DNA of 64,000 nt from Lunularia cruciata (lineage: Eukaryota > Streptophyta > Marchantiopsida > Lunulariales > Lunulariaceae): the NCBI GenBank assembly GCA_948567375.1, contig OX419762.1, positions 15,320,001 to 15,384,000 on the forward strand, written 5' to 3'. The notes beneath the pieces are model-generated. The model saw only the letters and a list, made by a program, of their open reading frames with translations. It was not told the origin of the DNA and ran no database searches. Each line of letters begins with the position of its first letter. Position 1 is the stretch's first letter. Position numbers and translations under genes: made by a program. This document shows positions 1-9,220 of this stretch, one piece after another.

Positions 1-603
1 AGGGCTGCACATTTTAAGAGATAGGTTTTGCCACAAGATACCATAGAGTCCACTCAATTATGACAATGTAGGGCATTGGGTCAGGTGGGAGAGTTTAGTA
101 GATTAGCACAAGCGTTACATCCTTTGTCTATGGCTAGTCCTATTGATGAGACTATCTTTTCCTTATGCTCACTACATCTTGTGGCATGAGATAGATTACC
201 ACTAGAGGTCTTAGATTATCAACTTGAGCAACTTTTATGTCTTGATAGGTCACTTTTTGCACAAGCATTGTGCACTATCCCTTGCCTTTCCTCAAGAGGC
301 TTGTCAAGGATGTTATGTGAGCATCTTAGAGATTGCTTTCAGGTAGATGATCCTTATAGTGGTTTTATCAAGTTTTTTTAGGTGGTTGTAATAGTAGCAA
401 GAGTAGACATTCTTATGTGTTAGGTGCTAGTTGAATTTTCGTGATCAAGAAGGATAAGGGAGACATTAGATCGATTGCTATTGGAGAGATCTTTTTGTGT
501 TTGGTCAGTTGTACCATTGTCTTTTAATATTTTTTCACTTCAAATAGCACCTTAGTCCACATCAATTTGGAGTAGCTACACTTAGAGGATGTGAGGCTAT
601 ATC
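1..603 (+). pseudogene. LINE-like RT protein, upstream fragment
   Basis: A degenerate + strand reading frame is recoverable, with stretches such as RLAQALHPLS and LDRSLFAQALCTIP interrupted by stops (for example near 190 and 380). The last codons before the break read GVATLRGCEAI in the frame that continues at 6214 after the nested element. It is the region N-terminal to RT motif A. It is older than the retrotransposon that split it. Confidence 0.6.
599..603. repeat. Target-site duplication of A1, left copy
   Basis: ATATC lies immediately before the 5' LTR and again immediately after the 3' LTR (6214-6218). Removing the element and one copy restores the LINE reading frame. Confidence 0.85.
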
Positions 604-1032
604 TTTAACAATATGGAGTTCAACGACATAGTTAGTAAAGCTAACAAAATAGAGAATAAGCCAAATTAGCCAAGAATATTCTAGAAGCATCTAAGAAGCT
701 TCTTGGGAAGCTTTCCAACTAACTTAACTTGCATCCCAAGCAGGTAACTTCTAGAAGGAAACTTCTAAAAGCTTCCAACTAGCTTAGCTTGCATGCCAAG
801 TAGATGGTTTCTAGAAGGAAGCTTCTTGAGAAACTTCCTCGTTAACTTAGCTTGCACTCTAAGAAAGTGGCTCAATAGGTTTCTTGAGAAGCTTCTCAAG
901 GGCCTTGTATGCTACCTATAAATACCAAGGCCAAAGCTCATGCTAGGCATTTGGAGTTTTCCCACATTCTCTTAAGCGTCCCAATGTGAGTTTCCATTCT
1001 CTTAATTCTCTCCTTGGTCTTGATCTTTTACA
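604..1032 (+). repeat. A1 5' LTR
   Basis: It matches 5815-6213 over its length, and both end gatcttttaca. A TATA-type motif (tataaata, 917-924) lies about 110 bp before the end. The U3 part contains three copies of a roughly 60-bp module, at about 700, 760 and 825, built around aagcttcttgagaagctt-like palindromes and cttgcatgccaagtag. LTR differences are mostly transitions plus a block missing from the 3' LTR. Confidence 0.93.
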
Positions 1033-1047
1033 TTACTATCGGAGCAA
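1033..1047 (+). other. A1 primer-binding site
   Basis: The bases ttactatcggagc abut the 5' LTR and resemble TTGGTATCAGAGC, the common plant Ty3/gypsy site complementary to initiator tRNA-Met. The three mismatches are consistent with decay. Copy A3 keeps a better version (ttggtatcaaagc). Confidence 0.7.
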
Positions 1048-1289
1048 GAATGGGATGGATGGAATTTATGGACCACCTAATCTACTTGCACCAAACCATT
1101 GAGATTTCTGTGTCCAAGTACTACCCAAGCATTTTTTCATGCAACTCATTACCTCACACTTTGGACAAGATTTTTTGCATATGATCACCATATCTAAGGA
1201 ACCCTTGGTGCTTCCGGTGGTAACTTATAGAGAATGATAGACATGTTGCTTCTATGTTTTAATAAATTGGATAGATTAAGGGTGGCATG

Positions 1290-2215
1290 ATAAATTAGCA
1301 ACCATGGCGTCAATGCTTGATGTTATCCTTGCTATGCAGCAACAAATCAAGCACCTTACTTGATTGTTGATAAACAAGATCTTTGACAACAAGAGCACGT
1401 AGAGAGAGTACCAGTTTGAAAAGGAGAAGAGTGAATCTGATTCTCTAAACCCAAGGTATTTGAAGCAAGAATCTCCCAAGTGAAGTGGAGAATTTTTTGT
1501 TTGACTGTGAATGTTATTTTGAAGCTACCAATCTACAGGACGAGTGAAAATAGATTTTCTTGGCTTCTAGCCAATCGAATGGAGTAGCAAAGCTATGGTC
1601 AAGATTCTGAGTAGAGCAAGCTAAATGAAAAATTGTTGCACCAATCTTGACGTGGGTAAAATTCAAGAGTGCAATAATTAATTGGTTCTAAACTAAAAAT
1701 GCCACACGAGTTGCATGGGATAGGTTGGCAGAATTGAAACAAATTGGCTCTATAAGAAGTTACATCATGCAATTCCAAAACACCATCATGCAAATTCTAG
1801 ATATCCTAGAAGGTGCAACTTTGGATCAATTTGTGAGGGGCTTAAAGTCAAGAACCAAATTAGAGGTAACCATGCAAAAGTCACAACACTTGGAGGAAGC
1901 CATGCAGTTGGCCAAACATTTTGGTTCCTTGGTTGCAACAACTTGGTCTCGACCTTGATCTCCATAAAACCTACCAATACACTACACACGGGTGGAGGAG
2001 CAAGCACTAATGGAGATTGATGCCATTCAAGAGACCAATTGGCATTGCATATGGAGAGAAACTATGACAAAATGGTGGTTGTTTTTATTATTGCCAATTG
2101 GGATATCTTATTGTTGAATGTACACTCAAGAATGGGCGACCTCAACAAGTTGCCCAAATGAAGTTTGTGGAGCAAAATGATCAAAGAAATGAGGAATCCT
2201 AGTAGGAGATTTTGA
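1290..2215 (+). pseudogene. A1 gag, decayed
   Basis: The open stretch 1725-1958 carries a Gag capsid-like segment (SIRSYIMQF followed by LDQFVRGLKSRTKLEV), typical of Ty3/gypsy Gag. About 2068-2140 retains a broken CCHC zinc knuckle: the Cys and downstream VEC are present, and the His is replaced by Tyr. Flanking parts are disrupted by many stops. Gag would form the particle and bind the RNA. Confidence 0.72.
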
Positions 2216-2217
2216 GC

Positions 2218-2625
2218 CGCCTATTAGGAGCTTGATTAGTTCTAATGGGATTGAAGGCTCAACCTATGCAAGTTTCCTTCACTTGCAAGGTATGATATCT
2301 AATCGGGGTTGTAGGATTTTGGTTGATTAGAAGTTTAGAGAAGTGCATGTCTATGCAAGTAGCAAAGGAATTGGGTATTCCTATCAAGCCAATAATTGGA
2401 AGTAGATTGATGATGTCGGATGGTAGAAAGGGTTTTGTATTCCATACCTTGTATCTTGTTACCTTTAAGATTGGGAAAGAGTATTTGGAGTGTATGAGGT
2501 TTGTAGTGGCACCTCTACACTATGATATCATTCTAGGTATACCTTGGCTTGAACGTCAAAGGTTCAATTTGATTGGACCCGACAACAAATTCAAGTACAA
2601 CACCAAGATAGGAATTTCCAATTAG
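2218..2625 (+). pseudogene. A1 aspartic protease, decayed
   Basis: The open region 2323-2625 contains MQVAKELGIPIKP and YDIILGIPWLERQ, matching the retropepsin C-terminal ILG-x-PWL block of Ty3/gypsy elements. The catalytic D-S/T-G region just upstream (about 2300-2330) is broken; a stop lies near 2328. It sits between gag and RT as in all copies of this family. Confidence 0.75.
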
Positions 2626-2832
2626 GTTGTCTGGCACCTCTGAGTAAGACACCTAAGGATAGTTAGTCCTAAGATGAGGAGTATTTTGAGGAGGTAGCCA
2701 TAGAGCAAGCCTTGAAGGGAAATGAGTCCCAAGATGGGAAGTTTTGCTAGGAAGGCAACCATAGAGCAAGCTTTGAAGAGAGATGAGTCCCTAGATGGGA
2801 AGTTTGTTAGTAAAGCAGCCATAGAGTAAGCT

Positions 2833-3830
2833 TTGGAGAAAGATAAGTCTATATTTACGGTGTGGATCAATCCAATTGCACAAGGACAATCTAAGGAGGG
2901 CCAAGAACCTCATCAAGCAATGGTTGATCAGATAGTTGAAGAGTTTGTGGACGTGTTTCTGGATGATTTGCCAAAGGGATTACTCTCTGATCGTGGTATA
3001 CCCTTCAAGATCGAGTTATTGCCAAGGAGTTTTCTAATGAGTAGACCAGTCTATTGGCTCTCAACAAAGGAGTTGGAGGAGTTACAAAAAACACTTACGG
3101 AGTTATTGAGAAGGACTTTACAACATAGTATCTCTCCATAGGGAACACTAGTACTATGTGTTTCAAAGAAGGATGGAGGACTTTGTTTCTATATTGATTA
3201 CCGTGGTCTCAATAAGCAAACCGTGAAAAATGCATATCCCTTGTCTCGGATTGATGACTTGCTTGATCAACTGAGTGGAGCACAATACTTTTCCAAGTTG
3301 GATCTTTGTAGCTGCTATTGGCAAATCCCTATTGATAAGGAGGATGTGCAAAAGACTACCTTTTGCATAAGGTATGAACATTTTGAGTGGAGAGTTCTAC
3401 CTTTTGGGCTCACTAATGCTCCAACAATCTTCATGGATCAGATGCGTCGTGTGTTGGATGGACTATTGGATCAGTATGTGGTGGTGTTCTTGGATGATAT
3501 TTTAATCTATAGCAAGACAAAACACATGAATCACATGCAAGAAGTCCTCAGATGACTATGACAATGGAAATTTCATTGTAAGAAATTGAAGTGTGCCTTT
3601 TGGCAGAAGGATGTCACCTTCTTGGGTCACAAGATCTCATCGGAAGGGATCAAGATGGGAGAGAAGAAAATCAAGGCCATTATTGATTGGCCTTCTCCAA
3701 AGGATGCTACAAGTATGCGCATTTAATGGATTGGCTAGTTTTTACCGACGGTTCATCCATTATTATGCTCATGTTGCTACACCATTGACTGACATCTTGG
3801 GAAAGAACTTGAGCTTCTAGTGGACCACCA
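2833..3830 (+). pseudogene. A1 reverse transcriptase, decayed
   Basis: Open segments at 2833-3141, 3223-3555 and 3593-3820 together give the Ty3 RT order: RPVYWLSTKELEEL, then YFSKLDLCSCYWQIP (motif A, catalytic Asp), VLPFGLTNAPTIF (motif B), VVVFLDDILIYSK (motif C, DD at 3493-3498) and GLASFYRRFIHYYA (connection). Stops at 3139 and 3553 and a frame change near 3700 break it. Motif C is unaltered, making this the best-preserved RT core of family A here. Confidence 0.9.
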
Positions 3831-3834
3831 AGCA

Positions 3835-4290
3835 TGAAGAAGCCTTCCAAAAGTTGAAACATATGGTGTCTTCAAGACCCATCCTTGAACCACATGATCC
3901 TCAGTTACCTTGTGTGGTTGATTTTGATGCTTCTAACTTTGCAATTGGAGCAATGTTGCAACAAGAATTCTCAGATGTACTACATCCTATTGCCTTTGTG
4001 TCTCACTGACTAAATATAGCTAAAAGAAATTACTCTATTTGAGATTGAGAACAACTTGCAATGGTATATGCCACCAAGGTATGGAGACATTATCTCTTAG
4101 AGAAACAAGTGATCATGAAAACCAATCACAAACCATTATTACAGACCTTACACTTGGAACACATGAAGAGTCAACATCAATAATAGGAGGAGCAACTCCA
4201 ATTTTTTGACATTAAACTTGAGTACAAACCAGGTCAGTTCCATGTAATCCCTGATGCTCTATCACGATGACCAGATTTGAAGTCTCTTCC
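3835..4290 (+). pseudogene. A1 RNase H, decayed
   Basis: The + frame reads VDFDASNFAIGAML, HPIAFVSH, KRNYSI and TNHKPLLQT, then EYKPGQFHVIPDALSR, the full order of a Ty3/gypsy RNase H ending in the P-D-A-L-S-R tail. Stops interrupt it near 4008, 4040 and 4180. The D in DFDASN, the first catalytic Asp, is retained. Confidence 0.85.
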
Positions 4291-4379
4291 TCTGATTATG
4301 GTAGCAATTACAACAGTGTCAATTGATTCCAAGGTCCAAAATGAGTTTTGATCAACTTTACAAAAAGATCCTTTCTTCC

Positions 4380-5535
4380 AAATGGTACATGGTCATCTTA
4401 TAGTATGCAACAAGGAGTACAACACTTTCTACTTCAAGGAAGGCCTTCTATTCCACGAGGACCGGATCTATGTTCCAGCCAAAGGTGATCTCCAACTTGT
4501 GCATCTTCAAGAAGCCTATGATTTACTAATAGCTGGTCACATGGATGTGAACAAGACCTTGGGTACCCTCCAATGCCGATGGAGGTGGCCCAACATGACA
4601 CGAGATGTTTGAGAGTTTATCCGATCATGTGAGAGCTACCAACGTAACAAGTCCAACAACCAAAAGTCGAGTGGACTCCTCAACCACTCCTCATTCTATC
4701 TGCTCAATGGGAACACGTGAGCTTGGATCTCATCACATCCTTGCCAAGGACAAAGCAAGGACACACAACAATCATGGTGTTTTTGGATAAGCTTAGTAAA
4801 AAAATCCACTTGGCACCAACCTTTGATACCGTGGATGCTCCAACCTTAGCACAAATCTACTTTGACAATGTCTTCAAGCATCATGGGATGCCACATGTAA
4901 TCATCTCCAACCATGATCCTTGATTCACTAGGAATTTTTGACAAGCACTCTTCAAGATACTTGGCACCAAGCTTGCTTTGTCCATGGCCTATCATCCTCA
5001 AACAAATGGACAAACCGAATGTGAAAATTGTACCTTGGAGGATATGCTGCATGCCTTTGTAATGTTCACCATACCAATTGGGATGAATGTCTTGCAGTCG
5101 CAAAATTTACTTACAATAATTCTAAATAGGCAAGCACCGGATTTTCTCCTTTCTTTCTCAATTTTGGCCAAGATCCGCTTGTTCCAGATTCTCTTCTTGC
5201 TCCTCTTCCATCTCAGGTCCTTCATACATCAACCTTTTTGACCACCATATCCCAATCTCTCCAACAAGCCAAATCTCACCTCCTTGTTGCTCAAAATTGT
5301 CAAAAACAATATGCGAATCACCATCATTATGATCTTACCTTTGAAGTTGGTGATAAAGTCATGCTATCCTCAGTAACCTACCCCTCCCACTTGATACCCA
5401 AGTTTGTAAACTTGCCCCTAATTGGATAGGACCCTTTGATGTCACCCAAATCATCTCTCTTGTTGCTTATCGACTTGCCTTACCTTGTCATATGCGCATC
5501 CACCCTATCTTTCACATTTCCAAGTTGAAACCCTT
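4380..5535 (+). pseudogene. A1 integrase, decayed, with substituted catalytic Asp
   Basis: The N-terminal H2C2 region lies at 4490-4650 (AGHMDVNKTLGTLQ, then C-E-S-Y, with the second Cys lost to Tyr). The core shows SLDLITSLPRTKQG (first Asp) and ISNHDP at about 4900-4923, where the catalytic Asp of the usual S-D-R-D-P has become Asn and the Arg has become His. YHPQTNGQTE carries the Glu at about 5020. A GPF module and HPIFHISKLKPF follow to 5535. The D-to-N and R-to-H changes are G-to-A transitions. Confidence 0.88.
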
Positions 5536-5589
5536 TGTTCCTAACCCATCTTCTTTTTCCTCTTGTGTCCAACCTCCTCCTCCTCCCAT

Positions 5590-5760
5590 CCATATCAATG
5601 ATCATGAGGAGTATGAAGTTGATTGTATACTTGCACGTCGCCACATTCAACAAGGACATCAACAACATACATAGTACAAGGTCCTTTGGAAAGGGTATCC
5701 CCTTCATGATGCCACATGGGAACCTCTTCTCACCTCCAAAATGCACAAACGGCCATCCAA
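5590..5760 (+). pseudogene. A1 integrase C-terminal chromodomain
   Basis: After the integrase GPF module the frame reads EEYEVDCILARRHIQQG, a stop, then YKVLWKGYP and DATWEPL. This is the chromodomain pattern (aromatic EYEV, WKGYP, TWEP). Chromodomains tether the integrase of chromoviruses to modified histones. Related remnants follow integrase in A2 (about 27300-27430) and A3 (about 50075-50240), so it is a family trait. Confidence 0.8.
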
Positions 5761-5801
5761 AAGTTTGAAGTTTCAATGGCAATGAGGACATCACCAACTA
5801 G

Positions 5802-5814
5802 CGATGGGGGAATA
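5802..5814 (+). other. A1 polypurine tract
   Basis: The purine-rich run cgatgggggaata directly precedes the 3' LTR (TGTAAC at 5815). It is the expected plus-strand primer. Confidence 0.75.
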
Positions 5815-6213
5815 TGTAACAATATGGAGTTCAATGATGTAGTTAGTAAGGCTAACAAAGTAGAGAATAAGCCAAATTAGCCCAAAATATTCCAGAAGCA
5901 TCTAGGAAGCTTCTTGGGAAGCTTCACGACTAGCTTAACTTGCACCCCAAGTAGGTAACTTCTAGAAGCTTCCAACTAGCTTAGCTTGCACGCCAAGTAG
6001 TCGACTTCTAGAGGGAAGCTTCTTGAGAATCTTCCTGATTAACTTGGCTTGCACTCTAAGAAAGTGGCTCAAGAAGCTTCTCAAGGGCCTTGTATGCTAC
6101 CTATAAATACCAAAGCCAAGTCTCATGCTAGGAATTCAAAGTTTTCCCACATTCAAGTGTCCCAATGTGAGTTTCCATTCTCCTATTTCTCTCCTCGGTC
6201 TTGATCTTTTACA
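5815..6213 (+). repeat. A1 3' LTR
   Basis: It begins TGTAACAATATGG and ends TTTTACA, so the canonical TG...CA ends are kept here. It aligns with 604-1032 but lacks a short block near its middle. The right copy of the target duplication (ATATC) follows at 6214-6218. Confidence 0.93.
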
Positions 6214-8192
6214 ATATCTCTAAGCATTAAGGCACTCCTAGATATCCCTCCAGATTGGTTCATCCTACAAGTGGATGTTGACAATGTTTTTAACATCTAC
6301 TCACAAGCATCCATCTTTAGAGAGCTTAGGGAGGTTGGTGGATCCTTGGCAAGTCTTATTCTTTTTGTGTGGTATTTTTATGGCTCTCTTGCTCCCCTTT
6401 ACTACTAGCACGGTTATTCACAAAAGGAAGTCATCATCTTGGAATCAACTATTGGAACACATCAAGAAGATCCTTTAGGGGGACACTTATTTGCCATGGT
6501 TCACTTTAGAGCTCTTATATCTACTGCTTTGGCCATTCTAGGTTGTGTATTTCTCTCCTTGGTAGATGATACACACACCGTGTGCCCTATAGATCAAATT
6601 AGGCAAGCCTTTGACCACTTGACTATTAAGCTACATCTAGTAGGTTTGAGAGTCAAGGTGTCAAAGTGCAGTGCATTGTCCCCTTTAGGTATCCCTCCTC
6701 ACCTAGAGCTTTCAGAGGGGTGTATCACATCTACAAATGGACTATGTGTTCTTGGAGTGCCAATAGGATTCAAGGATTTTGTCAGATGTTTCTTAGACGT
6801 TGTCCTTTCAAAGAATGTTCTCCATATAGATGACTTTCTGTTACTAAGAGATCTGTAAGTGGCATTTGGTATACTCTCCTCTAGTATTGCTTGTTGACCA
6901 ACTTACCTCCACATAGTTCTGCACTCCTTGTCTTTCACATCAAGTTTGAGAGCCTTTGATAAGAGAATTATGGGAGTCTTTTATGATATTATTGGACTAG
7001 GGACATTTGAGTGTGTGATAGGGGATTTTGCACATAAATAGATGACTTTACCAATCTCATGTGGAGGGGTTGGCTTGCTATTTATGGAGGAGATGGCACC
7101 TATAGAATTTTTGGGTAGTTGGGCTCTCTCGACACCCCTACTTTCCTCTCATTTTGTGGTTGTTGATAGGCCATTTTAGGAGAAATCCTTTTCTCTCCAC
7201 ATGTTATTGCGGCAGACAAGAGATAGTCTATCCACACGGGCACACAAGGACTTTCTATTTTTTGCTTCACTATTGTCAGATTGGACTAGAGATTTACAAT
7301 CTTCCTTGATGGAGCGCCAATGTCAGCATATGTTACATTCTCTCTTAGTTGACTCGTCCATTCCTCAGGCTACTAGAGCACGTCTTTGCTCTTGTTCCAG
7401 CAAGGGTGCAGGCTCTTGGATCCTAGCATGACTTGCATTAGGGCATTCCGACTTGCACTAACTACTTTCTCTACAATGATGAGGTTTCACCTAGGTTTGG
7501 TCCACCCATCTACACCTTCATTACTCACTTGTGAGTGTTGTTCTACACTAGATGCAACAACAATCCATATGACATAGTGTTCTTTTGGAGGACAAAGGAT
7601 AGCTACCCATGATGCTATTAGGGACATGGAGTTTCTATGGCACGAGAGAATGGATATTTTGCTTGGAAGGAGCATTCATATGCTATGTCGACAACACGTG
7701 TTAGGGCAGTCCTATACGTGGTCCGAGATGATCAAGTGATAGTAACGAATGTCGTGGTTATGGACCCTATGCATGATACAATTTTGGAGGGAGTGATTAC
7801 CCATACCCCTAGATGAGCAACAACAGCTCATAAGGTCTCCAAGTATAGCGGTATGCAGCGATGTCACCTCTTTGTTCCTATAGCCTTGGAGTTATATGGA
7901 GCAATGATAACTACTTTCGACACATTTGTCAGGGACTGCACGAGAGCTTATCATGTTAGGAGTCAAGGTGTACCACTCTCCCTCTCATACTTTATAGCAT
8001 ATTTAGACAACATATGTCTAGTGCTCTATAGAGTGCAGTGGCGGGTGCAATCCATAGGAGAGCAATCACACTAAGTGATGCTTCTTTGGATGTGCCAATT
8101 GTTTGTAGATTGTACGACTTGCATAGCTCGGATATCTTAGGTGCAATAGGCATATTTTTCATATTGACTCTATTGGGGCTTAGCCCCATCTA
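6214..8192 (+). pseudogene. LINE-like RT protein, RT core and C-terminal region
   Basis: The frame resumes directly after the target duplication with SLSIKALLDIPPDW and QVDVDN (RT motif A, catalytic Asp), then GTHQEDPLGG and LVDDTH (RT motif C with both Asp), then KVSKC. The segments at 6439-6858, 7201-7431 and 7853-8074 are open. About 7575-7690 holds a Cys/His-containing stretch. Downstream, a V-V-x-M-D-P segment, KVSKY and FVPIALELYGAM occur in the order expected of a restriction-like (PD-(D/E)XK) nuclease; that last assignment is inference. The frame ends near 8192. Stops and frameshifts (6856, 7170, 7430) show it is dead. Confidence 0.68.
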
Positions 8193-8295
8193 ACCTATTT
8201 TGACTCACCGTTGCATGGCTTGATGAGTCTTCCCATCCTTCATGTTTTCTACACCGTAGTTCTTTTTCTAATTAGTTTATGAATATAATGCGGTG
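8160..8295 (+). repeat. 3' tail of the LINE-like element
   Basis: The sequence after the last RT codons carries ggggcttagccccat, then gcatggcttgatgagtctt, cccatccttcatg and tttatgaatata. The same words in the same order occur as tandem units on the minus strand at about 22475-23440 and as a further single copy at about 48540-48640 (+). This links those repeats to the LINE tail. Confidence 0.55.
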
Positions 8296-8299
8296 TGAT

Positions 8300-9060
8300 C
8301 AATTAACCAATAACCATGTCTTTTGTCTACCACTCAAACTTACTTTTAGTTTCGTGTGGTGGAATGGATGACTTCAAAGGAAGGGCCTTACGTCTCGGGA
8401 CTGATTCACCAATACACACCAAAGAAGTTGCAAGTAAAATCAGTTTTGCCAAGATCTCCCTATAGATATTAAGAGGTACAGTAGAATGAGAAAGTTATCT
8501 GAAAATCATCGTCTGAATCTATGTATTTTACGGTTCCGTTCTAAAGCTTTGGTTAAGACGTGAATCCTTTGTGAGTAGTTTTTAGACAAAGAATTCTACT
8601 CGTAAGTAATCCAGGAGTACTTGGGTCTATCACCAATACTTAATTGATGGAGGCCGGCTTTAAACCGCTTATGTGTACTCCAGAAATGCTCAACTGCTTA
8701 ACCCTTGATTGAAGCACGTTATCGAAATTCGGACAGAGGCGTGGTATTTTGCAACAAAAGTTATCAGTGCATAAGATTGAGAAAAGTAATACATAAAATT
8801 AATTACTGATAAAATGTTATTAGTGCATAATATAGTTTACTCGTAAGAGCAGTTCAGAAAAGTAACAAGTAAAATTGTTATTATTACATTTTAATAAATC
8901 ATTTAAAATAAAATTTAGTAAATATTTAATTACAATGATTTATAAATTATTTATTTATCAATATATTTTCCGAGAGAAAACCCCCGCAAGCAAATAGTAA
9001 AGGAAAAAAGTGCTTCGCAATCGCTTTTAATACCATTTTAACAATAACTGTGGAGTTGAA
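8300..9060. other. Intergenic, AT-rich towards its end
   Basis: No reading frame with family resemblance was seen. 8760-8960 is strongly AT-rich with repeated attagtgcataa words. It marks the change from the LINE tail to the more balanced gene island. Confidence 0.5.
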
Positions 9061-9064
9061 GTAT

Positions 9065-9220
9065 ATGGATGTCCTTGCCCTGGCTCACCGCTCCTTCAAG
9101 CGGAAGAAAGACTGTGAGTCGAGAATGTCATCTGAGAGAAACGTGGCCCTGAAATTGAGGCCCGATATTCTCATCTCGAACATTGAGCAGTCAAATAATG
9201 TTCTTAAGAAGGCGGCTTAA
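9065..9220 (+). CDS. Small ORF, 51 aa, unidentified
   Basis: An ATG at 9065 opens a 51-residue frame to a TAA at 9218-9220. The product is polar and basic near its N-terminus (RSFKRKKDCESR) with a later RPDILISNIEQ segment. Composition is GC-balanced compared with the AT-rich DNA on the 5' side, which is the main reason to list it. No family is recognised and no splice partner was established. It may be a short gene, one exon of a larger gene, or chance. Confidence 0.25.
   Translation: MDVLALAHRSFKRKKDCESRMSSERNVALKLRPDILISNIEQSNNVLKKAA

Larger units (their letters stand above)
604..6213 (+). mobile_element. Family A Ty3/gypsy chromovirus-type retrotransposon, copy A1, complete but inactive
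   Basis: This 5.6-kb element has two LTRs (604-1032 and 5815-6213), TG...CA-type ends (the left end is TT, a decayed TG), a primer site, a polypurine tract and a 5-bp target duplication. The internal order is gag, protease, RT, RNase H, integrase, GPF module and chromodomain. RT before integrase defines Ty3/gypsy, and the C-terminal chromodomain indicates a chromovirus. Numerous in-frame stops and loss of the second integrase Asp show it cannot encode a working pol. It is nested in the LINE-like RT gene. Confidence 0.93.
1..8300 (+). mobile_element. LINE-like reverse-transcriptase element, decayed, split by a nested LTR retrotransposon
   Basis: The coding remains run on the + strand from before base 1 to base 603 and resume at 6214, continuing to about 8192; the gap is exactly the family A element A1. 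The second half shows RT motifs: QVDVDN (about 6268-6285), DPLGG (about 6466-6480) and a DD catalytic pair in LVDDTH (6565-6570). The C-terminal part is open in pieces, with frameshifts near 7425 and scattered stops. A short 3' tail with the words ggggcttagcccc and cttcccatcc follows to about 8290. The RT identity rests on motif order; the clade is not resolved and could be non-LTR or another LINE-like lineage. The start lies outside the window and no terminal duplication was seen. Confidence 0.72.
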
